Below are positions 1 through 5,458 of a stretch of 12,940 nucleotides of DNA, piece after piece (position 1 is the first letter of the stretch; each line of letters begins with the position of its first letter). Origin of the DNA: Lentisphaerota bacterium (GTDB lineage Bacteria > Verrucomicrobiota > Kiritimatiellia > RFP12 > UBA3636); the NCBI GenBank assembly GCA_012511845.1, contig JAAZFF010000288.1:1-12940 (forward strand). Direction: 5' to 3'. Made by a program: the position numbers and the translations under genes. The notes beneath the pieces are model-generated. The model was not told the DNA's origin and searched no databases. It worked only from the letters and a program-made list of their open reading frames with translations.

Positions 1-1
1 C

Positions 2-271
2 CCTTATATGTATTTTGGCGCCTATTGCACAAGCGATGATCTTGAGGGCGGTGCCGCAGCTGACAATGCAAAAATTGCTGAATCTATTCTTAAAGGCGAA
101 ATTAGGGGTCCGAAACGAAATATTGTGTTGCTGAACTCCGCTGCTTCCCTTCTGTCTGCCGACATTGTAAAAGATTTGCATGAGGGCATCAGGCGCTCAG
201 AAGAATCAATAGATTCCGGTGCTGCTTACGATAAACTTGTGAGATTGATCGAGTACTCAAAAAATGGATAA
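2..271 (+). CDS. trpD: Anthranilate phosphoribosyltransferase, C-terminal part (cut by window start)
   Basis: TrpD transfers phosphoribosyl from PRPP to anthranilate, the second committed step of tryptophan synthesis, in the cytosol. Only the last 89 or so codons are present, and the frame is open to the window start. The visible part has the layout of the TrpD C-terminus: a DDLEGGAAADNAKIAESIL segment matching the family's GGDPxxNAxxxxxxL stretch, then RNIVLLNSAASLL (family: 'RDxVLLNAAAAL'), then a final helix with IDSGAAYDKL. The ATG at position 8 is internal to the gene, not its start. The TAA stop (269-271) overlaps the trpC start in ATGGATAA, so translational coupling is likely. The assignment rests on these motifs and on the trpC-F-B-A genes downstream. 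I see no damage in this portion. Confidence 0.9.
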   Translation, partial: PYMYFGAYCTSDDLEGGAAADNAKIAESILKGEIRGPKRNIVLLNSAASLLSADIVKDLHEGIRRSEESIDSGAAYDKLVRLIEYSKNG

Positions 272-1073
272 AAGAAAAAACAGTAATTTTCTAAATCAGA
301 TTATAACTGCCAAACGTGAAGAAATTGAGAATGCAAGAAAGGCAGTTCCGGAGAAGATTTTGCAGGAAAGAGCTGAGGCACGGCAGACTCTGCCACATGG
401 TTTTGAAAAATCTCTTGAATGTCAAGGCATACGGATTATTGCAGAAATCTAGCGAGCATCTCCCTCAAAAGGAGACATACATCTTGAACTTGATCCCGCA
501 CGCATTGCAACAGCTTACGAAGCCGGAGGCGCTGCCGCAATATCGGTGTTGACAGAATCAAGGTTCTTCAAAGGTTCAACAGAAGACTTGCTGGCAGCAA
601 GGGAAGTTACATCAGTACCGATCCTGCGCAAGGATTTCACAATATCTAAATATCAGGTATATGAAACGGCTGCAATGGGGGCTGACGCATAGCTTGCGAT
701 TGTCCGGATTTTGGATAATAAAAAACTCAAATCGATTCTAACTCTTTCCGCAAAATACAGGCTTGATGTTCTGACGGAAGTATATGATGAGACAGACTTG
801 ACACGGGCACTTGATGCTGGTGCCACTTTGATTGGAATAAACAACCGCAATCTTGAATCATTTGATACAGATATCGATCGGGCAGCGAAGATAGCCGCCG
901 GAATCCCGTCAGGAATAATTGCCGTTTCGCTCAGCGGTATCGTTTCTGCAGAAGACATCGCCAGGCAGCTTCAATCGGGACTTTCACGGTTTCTTGTAGG
1001 GGAAGCTTTGAGCAGAAGCATCGATCCCGCATCTATGCTGAAATCAATGATCGCAATTGGAGGAACAGTGTAA
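264..1073 (+). pseudogene. trpC: Indole-3-glycerol-phosphate synthase, interrupted by two in-frame TAG codons
   Basis: An intact TrpC would close the indole ring, converting CdRP to indole-3-glycerol phosphate. The frame runs 269 codons, a normal family length, with no frameshift, but has TAG at 450-452 (codon 63) and 690-692 (codon 143). With a constant offset, the catalytic residues of the Sulfolobus enzyme map as follows: E51 to E61 (IIAEI), K53 to the first TAG, K110 to K123 (LRKDF), E159 to E172 (VLTEV), N180 to N193 (GINNRN), E210 to L223 and S211 to S224. Two active-site positions are therefore lost. The E210 position reads VSLSGI instead of the usual SESGI. The second TAG interrupts the strand usually written GADAILLI. 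The start ATG at 264 overlaps the trpD stop, and the TAA stop overlaps the trpF ATG (TAATG). TAG is a normal stop elsewhere in the window (trpB, lgt, murI, PHP gene), so general reassignment is unlikely. A recent pseudogene is the simplest reading. Base-calling error could explain the TAGs but less easily the Glu-to-Leu change. Confidence 0.85.
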
Positions 1074-1726
1074 TGAGCATCAGCGCAATAGAGAATGCTA
1101 AAATCTGCGGTATCAAAGACTCTGCCACGGCTGAGCTTTGTGCTGAACTGGGATTCGGTGCTGTCGGGTTCGTTTTTTACGAACGGAGTCCGCGCAACAT
1201 ATCACCAGAAACAGCCGCAGAGATTTGTTCATCTCTTCCTCATGAGATTGCAAAAGTGGGAGTTTTTGTGGATCGTCGGATCGATGAGATGCTGCAAATT
1301 GCGAAGTTCTCCGGTTTGACATCTGTACAACTGCACGGCTCTGAATCTGTAGAAACTGCGATGGCGATATCTTCCGCAGGATTCAGGGTAATAAAGGCGG
1401 TAAGAGGAATTTCAGAAATAGAAATGTTGCCTGCCGGTATTTCAGTACTTATGGAGTGTGGACACGGTATGTTACCGGGAGGCAATGCCGCTGAATGGAA
1501 TTGGGCTGATGCGCAAAAAGCAGCAATGTTTAATGTGCCTCTAGGAATAGCAGGAGGATTACATGCAAGAAACATTAAGCAGGCGATGAGGAAAGCGGCT
1601 GCTGACGCCTGCGATATAAGTTCGGGTGCTGAATCAGCTCCCGGTACAAAGGATCACAATGCTATAAAGAATATAGCCCTGGAAGTAAAAAAACTTCCAA
1701 ATAAAAGGCGGATTTTCTGGAGATGA
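1073..1726 (+). CDS. trpF: Phosphoribosylanthranilate isomerase, with unusual active-site residues
   Basis: TrpF isomerises phosphoribosylanthranilate to CdRP, the substrate of TrpC. The protein has 217 residues, near the family norm. Family motifs seen: KICGI with the general-base Cys at C12, GAVGFVFYERSPRNISP (residues 29-45), VGVFVD, VQLHG (85-89), the phosphate-binding IAGGL (159-163) and DISSGAE...GTKDH (181-195). The general-acid Asp of the family (LLD, D126 in Thermotoga) is Glu128 here (VLME). The following GGSGK/GGTGK motif, which packs against the substrate, reads GGNAA. Both are non-standard and may reduce or abolish activity. The C-terminus carries a basic tail (KKLPNKRRIFWR). A good GGAGG ribosome-binding site lies at 1059-1063, 9 nt before the ATG. 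The start overlaps the trpC stop. The stop TGA is embedded in ATGA, which opens a 7-codon micro-ORF. Confidence 0.88.
   Translation: MSISAIENAKICGIKDSATAELCAELGFGAVGFVFYERSPRNISPETAAEICSSLPHEIAKVGVFVDRRIDEMLQIAKFSGLTSVQLHGSESVETAMAISSAGFRVIKAVRGISEIEMLPAGISVLMECGHGMLPGGNAAEWNWADAQKAAMFNVPLGIAGGLHARNIKQAMRKAAADACDISSGAESAPGTKDHNAIKNIALEVKKLPNKRRIFWR
1680..1699 (+). other. Short hairpin in the 3' end of trpF
   Basis: TGGAAGT and ACTTCCA form a perfect 7-bp stem around a six-A loop, 25 nt before the trpF stop. No T-run follows directly, so it is not a standard intrinsic terminator. It could affect mRNA stability or coupling into trpB, or be chance in the lysine codons of the tail. Confidence 0.3.
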
Positions 1727-1764
1727 AACAGTATTGCCAGACATGACAATAGAGGATTAGAGAC

Positions 1765-1809
1765 ATGAAATCATTCAATTTAAAACAACGTATGGAGAAA
1801 AGGATATGA
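1765..1809 (+). CDS. Possible 14-residue leader ORF overlapping the trpB start
   Basis: In the 79-bp trpF-trpB gap, an ATG at 1765 is preceded by AGAGGA at 1751-1756 (8-nt spacing), a good Shine-Dalgarno match. The ORF encodes MKSFNLKQRMEKRI and ends at TGA in the ATGA that also holds the trpB start at 1806. It contains no Trp, so it is not a classical trp attenuator leader. If translated, it would most likely couple translation into trpB. It is too short for homology and could be chance, because trpB has its own GGAG at 1794-1797, 8 nt before its ATG. Confidence 0.25.
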   Translation: MKSFNLKQRMEKRI

Positions 1810-3017
1810 CCAAACAAAAAATTATAGACAAATATCCGGATGCTACCGGTCATTTCGGTGTTTACGGAGGCAGATATGTGGGAGAGACACTGATTGCCGC
1901 ACTTGAAGAATTGGAAGAAGCCTATGCTAAGGCGTCTGTTGATCCTGAATTCATTTTTGAATTCAGGAACATGCTGGAACATTATGCGGCTCGTCCTACT
2001 CCGATAGATTTTGCTGAAAGGCTGACAAAACATATCGGAGGGGCAAAGATATATTTAAAACGTGAAGATTGCGCGCATACAGGGGCTCACAAAATCAATA
2101 ATGTTGTGGGGCAGGGATTACTCGCAATGCGCATGGGTAAAAAGAAACTTATAGCTGAAACGGGAGCCGGGCAGCATGGCGTTGCGACTGCAACTATTGC
2201 GGCACGTTTCGGAATGGAGTGCGAGATTTTTATGGGTACCGAAGATATTGAGCGCCAGGCACCCAACGTACTGAGGATGAAGCTCCTCGGTGCCAGGGTA
2301 ATTCCTGTTGACTCCGGTACAGGGACGCTGAAAGATGCAATGAACGAAGCCATGCGTTACTGGGTAGGTGAAAGTGCAGATACGTATTACGTGATAGGCA
2401 CGGTATCCGGACCGCACCCCTACCCCGAAATGGTTCGCAATTTCCAGCGTATCATCGGTGATGAGGCACGTGAGCAAATCTTGAAATATGCGGGACGGTT
2501 GCCGGATCTTCTCGTTGCAGCAGTCGGTGGAGGTAGCAATGCAATTGGTCTGTTTTACCCATTCATGGACGACCCATGCGAGATGATTGCCGTAGAGGCA
2601 GCCGGGGACGGTCTTGACACGGCACGGCATGCTGCATCAATAAACGGAGGCTCCCCGGGGAGTCTGCACGGAGCCATGACGTACCTGCTTCAGGATGACA
2701 ACGGTCAGATACATGAAGCGTGGTCGATTTCTGCCGGCCTTGATTATCCGGGAATAGGACCTGAACACGCACTTATGCACGATATAGGACGTGTGAAATA
2801 CGCTTCGGCAACTGATGCCCAGGCAGTTGAAGCATTCAGCAAATTGTGTAAATATGAGGGGATCATACCGGCACTCGAAAGCGCACATGCACTTGCGGGT
2901 GCTATTGAAGAGGCTGCGAGACGACCGAAAGACGAAATAATTCTGGTTTGTCTGTCAGGCCGCGGGGATAAAGATTTGGAAAATGTTAAACGTTATATGG
3001 ACGCACATCATGAATAG
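1806..3017 (+). CDS. trpB: Tryptophan synthase beta chain
   Basis: TrpB is the PLP enzyme that condenses indole with serine to give tryptophan, working in an alpha2-beta2 complex with TrpA in the cytosol. The 403 residues fit the TrpB1 class. Motifs: HFGVYGGRYVGETL near the N-terminus, the PLP Schiff-base Lys in HTGAHKINN (K96), the catalytic Glu in AETGAGQHG (E118), the PLP phosphate loop GGGSN (241-245), SISAGLDYPGIGPEH, and the C-terminal CLSGRGDKD. All look intact, in contrast to trpC. Translation probably starts at the ATG at 1806 with GGAG 8 nt upstream. The TAG stop overlaps the trpA start in ATGAATAG, giving tight coupling of the two synthase subunits. An enzyme of this kind can still use indole or serine if upstream steps are lost, so its integrity does not prove a working pathway. 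Confidence 0.97.
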   Translation: MTKQKIIDKYPDATGHFGVYGGRYVGETLIAALEELEEAYAKASVDPEFIFEFRNMLEHYAARPTPIDFAERLTKHIGGAKIYLKREDCAHTGAHKINNVVGQGLLAMRMGKKKLIAETGAGQHGVATATIAARFGMECEIFMGTEDIERQAPNVLRMKLLGARVIPVDSGTGTLKDAMNEAMRYWVGESADTYYVIGTVSGPHPYPEMVRNFQRIIGDEAREQILKYAGRLPDLLVAAVGGGSNAIGLFYPFMDDPCEMIAVEAAGDGLDTARHAASINGGSPGSLHGAMTYLLQDDNGQIHEAWSISAGLDYPGIGPEHALMHDIGRVKYASATDAQAVEAFSKLCKYEGIIPALESAHALAGAIEEAARRPKDEIILVCLSGRGDKDLENVKRYMDAHHE

Positions 3018-3867
3018 AATAGACACTACCTTCAGAAATTTGGCAAAAGAACAGAAAAAGGCACTTATCGGTTTTATTTCCGCAGGAGATCCGGATTACG
3101 ATACGAGTCTGGAAATTCTAAAAACTGCCTGCACTTCCGGACTGGATATTATAGAGCTTGGTGTTCCGTTTTCGGATCCGACGTGTGATGGTCCTGTAAT
3201 ACAGAGGGCATCTCAGCGGGCACTGAAAAGCGGAGCATCCCTGACATCGACCATACGCCTGGCGGCTGATTTGCGCAAGGTAACTGAGACTCCGATTGTA
3301 GTGTTCAGCTACTACAATCCGATATTTAAATACGGACTGGAAAATCTGGCACGTGATGCTTTAAAAGCGGGGATTGACGGTCTGCTCGTTGTAGATCTGC
3401 CTCCGGAGGAAGCGCAGCCGCTCTCTCTTGCATTGGAGGAAACAAACATACACATTATACGACTTGCCGCGCCTACGACCACTTCTGCAAGATTGGCGAA
3501 ACTTGTTGATGGTGCAGGAGGATTTTTGTATCTGATTTCGCGGCTTGGCGTAACCGGTACAGGAGGGCTTGATTTTGAGTCGATACGTTCGCACGCGGCT
3601 CAAGTCAGGGCATCGTGTCCGTTGCCGGTGTGCCTTGGTTTCGGCATATCGACGGGTGCTGACGCGCGGCTGCTCGCTTCATGTGCAGACGGCATAATTG
3701 TCGGCAGTGCATTTGAGAAAATCATAGAAGCCAATCTTTCTCATCCTGGACTTCCGGAACTTGTAGCGGAGCTTGTCGAGGAGTTTCGAGATTCGCTTGA
3801 TTCAATAAATTCTGAACCCGTTGGGGAAGGGGGGAGCAGCGGAGGCCTGGACAAGCCGGGCCAGTGA
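3010..3867 (+). CDS. trpA: Tryptophan synthase alpha chain, with an atypical C-terminal tail
   Basis: TrpA cleaves indole-3-glycerol phosphate and channels indole to TrpB. I chose the ATG at 3010, which overlaps the trpB stop, rather than the in-frame ATG at 2983. It places the catalytic residues at E49 (IELGVPFSDP) and D60 (DPTCDGPVIQ), exactly the numbering of the Salmonella enzyme. Further TIM-barrel motifs: GFISAGDPD (21-29), FSYYNPIFKYG, GIDGLLVVDLPPEE, the flexible loop SRLGVTGTGG, GFGIS and IIVGSAFEKII. The protein has 285 residues. The last 20 or so (after EEFRDSLDS) are Gly/Ser/Pro-rich and unlike a TrpA terminus. Their coding DNA is locally GC-rich and the TGA stop (3865-3867) lies inside the terminal repeat of the downstream element. 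The tail may have been acquired when that element inserted and removed the original stop. The core looks functional. Confidence 0.96.
   Translation: MNRIDTTFRNLAKEQKKALIGFISAGDPDYDTSLEILKTACTSGLDIIELGVPFSDPTCDGPVIQRASQRALKSGASLTSTIRLAADLRKVTETPIVVFSYYNPIFKYGLENLARDALKAGIDGLLVVDLPPEEAQPLSLALEETNIHIIRLAAPTTTSARLAKLVDGAGGFLYLISRLGVTGTGGLDFESIRSHAAQVRASCPLPVCLGFGISTGADARLLASCADGIIVGSAFEKIIEANLSHPGLPELVAELVEEFRDSLDSINSEPVGEGGSSGGLDKPGQ
3834..3862 (+). other. GC-rich hairpin-forming end of trpA, outer inverted-repeat flank
   Basis: GGCCTGG (from 3845, preceded by the outer repeat) can pair with CCGGGCC ending at 3862 around a 5-nt loop, with one G-T wobble. The preceding 11 bases at 3834-3844 (GAGCAGCGGAG) match the reverse complement of 4222-4232 at 10 of 11 positions. 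The inverted repeats of the element may therefore extend outside the TAGTGG heptamers. There is no T-run, so termination is uncertain. Confidence 0.35.
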
Positions 3868-3885
3868 TTAGTGGGTAGTGGGTAG
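3863..3885 (+). repeat. Left terminal inverted repeat (NTAGTGG heptamers)
   Basis: The repeat starts AGTGAT and continues as TTAGTGG, GTAGTGG and a final GTAG. It matches the reverse complement of 4194-4216 except at two positions. It contains the trpA stop codon TGA at 3865-3867. Confidence 0.75.
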
Positions 3886-3892
3886 CCGTTCA

Positions 3893-3927
3893 GGATCGGG
3901 ATCGCTATCGGCGTCGTAATCGTATCG
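3893..3927 (+). repeat. Left NNNTCG hexamer array
   Basis: The successive units are GGATCG, GGATCG, CTATCG, GCGTCG and TAATCG, followed by a shortened TATCG. The third to fifth bases vary while TCG is kept. It lies 7 nt inside the left terminal repeat and mirrors the array at the right end. Confidence 0.65.
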
Positions 3928-4148
3928 ACTGCGGTTTGCGGAGAAACACGAACTGCCAATGATATTTGACGCCATGGGATCAAGACTCCATGACGCCCGG
4001 TGAATGCTCTTTTCGCCCTCCAATTGGGTTAACAACCTGTTGCCCGGAAGACCGTACACGTTTCACAGCGGAGCGGTACACGTTTTCCATACACGAGCAT
4101 GAAAATGAAACTTGATCATGAGAAACTGAAAGTTTCCTGTGATGAAAT

Positions 4149-4178
4149 CGTGTACGAGTACGAGTACGAGAACGATTC
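4149..4178 (-). repeat. Right CGANNN hexamer array
   Basis: On the + strand the units are CGTGTA, CGAGTA, CGAGTA, CGAGAA and CGATTC. Read from the right end inward on the - strand they are NNNTCG/NNNACG units, the same orientation relative to the terminus as on the left. The + frame encodes alternating Tyr-Glu and a - frame encodes alternating Arg-Thr, an effect of the 6-bp period. Confidence 0.65.
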
Positions 4179-4193
4179 TGCGCCTCCCAAGTA

Positions 4194-4216
4194 CTACCCA
4201 CTATCCACTGATCACT
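4194..4216 (-). repeat. Right terminal inverted repeat (NTAGTGG heptamers)
   Basis: On the - strand it starts AGTGAT and continues as TCAGTGG, ATAGTGG and a final GTAG. It is 21/23 identical to the left end. Confidence 0.75.
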
Positions 4217-4245
4217 CTTTTCTCCACTGCTCGGCTTGCCGGGCT

Positions 4246-4929
4246 CTAGATATTCGAACCGAAGAGGGATACTTCTCCTGCCAGGACTGCGTCCATATAA
4301 TCATGTGTATCGGAAAAGCGTTCTGATGAGGTGACGCCTCCGAGTCTGCTGCTGTCTATAGTTAAATGAATGTCTGAGCCAGCCGTTTGCGGCAGGTTGA
4401 AACTGACGGCAAAATCCCTTGCATGTCTGTTATAACGAGCAACTCGTCCCATATTAATAGCTTCAACAGCGTCAATTTTTGACGGGAAGAGATGTATGTG
4501 CTCCACGCCTTCCCTGAACGGATGAGCGTGCACAATGCGTCCGCCATCAGCATGGATACGGTCAAAGTATGTAAAAATATCCCATTCAAAAATATCAGGA
4601 TTATCGAGCAACCATTCCTTGCCGAGTCCGTACGTCAGAAAGTGCGCCCATCCATAGCTATATTCCCAGGCGAACATTACATCAATGCCTATCTGCGCTC
4701 CCACAGCTGCTGCAATATCATAGCCGGAGCAATGGCGTTCAACGAGAGCTTCCCAGGGTTTATCCTGTAGATTTACTGTCTCCGGGGTATACAAGTGATC
4801 GGTTATTATTACGCCTGTATAATCAAGATTCTTAAAAAACCGGATTAATTGTTCGGCGCTGCTTTGACCGCAGAGGCTAGTTTCTGAAGTATGTGAATGC
4901 GTTTCGTATTTGTATCTTTTTTTTCTCAT
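4246..4929 (-). CDS. PHP-domain metal-dependent phosphoesterase
   Basis: PHP-fold proteins are metal-dependent phosphoesterases (histidinol phosphatase, polymerase-associated and nucleotide phosphatase types) with a trinuclear metal site. The expected ligands are present in order: H11-x-H13 (ETHSHTS), D44-H45 (ITDH), E89 (FAWEYS), H134-x-H136 (IVHAHPF) and the terminal D186-x-H188 (GSDIH). The protein has 227 residues from the ATG at 4929, chosen because the domain starts at once (KYETHSHT). An in-frame ATG at 4992 would add 21 residues with no family resemblance, and it lies inside a 16-bp palindrome. Neither start has a good Shine-Dalgarno. The substrate cannot be told. It is the last gene of the minus-strand cluster, 99 nt after the DUF6941-like gene. 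The TAG stop is 30 nt from the repeat element. Confidence 0.85.
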   Translation of the reverse strand: MRKKRYKYETHSHTSETSLCGQSSAEQLIRFFKNLDYTGVIITDHLYTPETVNLQDKPWEALVERHCSGYDIAAAVGAQIGIDVMFAWEYSYGWAHFLTYGLGKEWLLDNPDIFEWDIFTYFDRIHADGGRIVHAHPFREGVEHIHLFPSKIDAVEAINMGRVARYNRHARDFAVSFNLPQTAGSDIHLTIDSSRLGGVTSSERFSDTHDYMDAVLAGEVSLFGSNI

Positions 4930-4983
4930 TTTGCTATTGCAGATTGTAGACAGATTTTGCGGAATTCGTTTAAAAGGCTGCCA

Positions 4984-4999
4984 TGCTGCCATGGCAGCA
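4984..4999. promoter_or_regulatory. 16-bp perfect palindrome upstream of the PHP gene
   Basis: TGCTGCCATGGCAGCA reads the same on both strands. It lies in the 99-bp gap between the DUF6941-like stop and the chosen PHP start, 55 bp upstream of that start. It could be an operator or a small hairpin. If translation began at the ATG at 4992, the start codon would be sequestered at its centre. Confidence 0.35.
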
Positions 5000-5028
5000 A
5001 CATCGCATAGCTGGCAACAGGATAAAAC

Positions 5029-5454
5029 TTACTGCGGCTGTTGCGGATTAGGCTCAACGAGACTAATAACTAATGGATACCGTATTGAAAGGTTGGTTTC
5101 CAGACTGATTTCAATCCAGTGTGTTCCGCTTTGTTCAAATTTTGTATTCATGAAAATTTCGATGCTTGTAGCAGTTTGAAATTCGGTAGCCAATTTTATT
5201 GGAACTTCCTTTCCTGCAGCTATAACGGAAACTCCGTCAGGACCTATCAAGCGTGTAGTTTGTTTAAAATCTCCCTTTCCGCAGCACCACCTGTTAACGA
5301 CACATATTTTGGAGTACACTGCCGGCAGTTTTGCCACTGCCAAAGCATCAAAAATGCCTATCAGTATGAATTTACCATTTTTCTCCTGCCGCACATCATC
5401 ACAGAGCAGGCTTGCCTGGAGGTCGGGAAACATCAGTGTTTCTTTATTTATCAT
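5029..5454 (-). CDS. DUF6941-like protein of unknown function
   Basis: The 141-residue protein resembles the small family I know as DUF6941, whose members share a 'PDxxxxLLCDDVRQExxGKxxxIGIFD' segment. Here it is residues 10-36 (MFPDLQASLLCDDVRQE, then GKFILIGIFDAL). The rest is predicted beta-rich, with alternating hydrophobic strands (LIGPDGVSVIAAG, SIEIFMNTKF, HWIEISLETN), ending in a short Pro/Gln tail. There is no signal peptide, membrane segment or recognisable catalytic motif. The start at 5454 lies 4 nt after the DUF1846 stop, so the two genes are almost certainly cotranscribed. An internal Met at residue 8 (5433) is an alternative start with no better ribosome-binding site. Function is unknown. 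The family name is from memory. Confidence 0.75.
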   Translation of the reverse strand: MINKETLMFPDLQASLLCDDVRQEKNGKFILIGIFDALAVAKLPAVYSKICVVNRWCCGKGDFKQTTRLIGPDGVSVIAAGKEVPIKLATEFQTATSIEIFMNTKFEQSGTHWIEISLETNLSIRYPLVISLVEPNPQQPQ

Positions 5455-5458
5455 GATT

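Larger units (their letters stand above)
3863..4216. mobile_element. Miniature inverted-repeat element, probable relic of a four-helix-bundle-protein element
   Basis: This fills the gap between convergent trpA and the PHP gene. The two ends are 23-bp inverted repeats (3863-3885 and 4194-4216) that match at 21 positions. Each starts AGTGAT and continues as NTAGTGG heptamers. Inside each end is a hexamer array, NNNTCG on the left (3893-3927) and its mirror image CGANNN on the right (4149-4178). The interior has no transposase. It holds near-duplicate GTACACGTTT motifs at 4054-4063 and 4077-4086, and a truncated ORF from 4099. The symmetry supports one discrete unit rather than random sequence. 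I infer a non-autonomous, internally deleted copy of a larger element. No clear target-site duplication was found. Confidence 0.6.
4099..4216 (+). pseudogene. 5' remnant of a four-helix-bundle / 23S rRNA intervening-sequence-type protein gene
   Basis: The ORF begins MKMKLDHEKLKV, which resembles the start of the four-helix-bundle family that includes 23S rRNA intervening-sequence proteins and Avd-like proteins (typically F/L-x-x-EKLxVY or VW). A further helix of about 30 residues should follow, then three more. Instead the frame passes within a few codons into the hexamer array, read as YEYEYEN, and then through the right terminal repeat. It stays open into the PHP gene on the opposite strand, to 4326. 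About 100 codons of a normal family member are missing, so a functional protein is very unlikely. The family call rests on a dozen residues plus context. Confidence 0.45.

Noticed and set aside
264..552. Two short overlapping + strand ORFs (264-452 and 316-552) as separate genes
   Set aside because: The first is the 5' part of the interrupted trpC frame. The second is an out-of-frame shadow of trpC with no family resemblance.
450..692. Genome-wide reassignment of TAG to an amino acid to explain the trpC stops
   Set aside because: TAG terminates trpB, lgt, murI and the PHP gene at sensible positions, and no other conserved gene in the window has an in-frame TAG. The extra Glu-to-Leu change in trpC also points to decay.
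1723..1746. Trp attenuator leader peptide between trpF and trpB
   Set aside because: None of the micro-ORFs in the gap contains Trp codons, and no terminator/antiterminator pair with a T-run is visible.
2118..2630. 170-codon ORF on the minus strand within trpB
   Set aside because: It lies wholly opposite the highly conserved trpB frame and has no recognisable motif. It is a shadow.
2983..3009. Upstream ATG for trpA at 2983
   Set aside because: It would add nine residues within trpB. The start at 3010 gives canonical positions E49 and D60 and the typical stop-start overlap.
3893..4178. CRISPR array
   Set aside because: The period is only 6-7 bp with no unique spacers, and no cas genes are present.
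3868..4201. Minus-strand ORFs across the intergenic element (3741-3983, 3868-4059, 3980-4201)
   Set aside because: They cross the terminal repeats and hexamer arrays, and their low-complexity Arg-Thr or Asp-Ser alternations come from the 6-bp period. No plausible start site or family match is seen.
4930..4992. Longer PHP protein starting at the ATG at 4992
   Set aside because: The extra 21 residues do not resemble PHP proteins, and the domain begins directly after the ATG at 4929. It remains possible but less likely.
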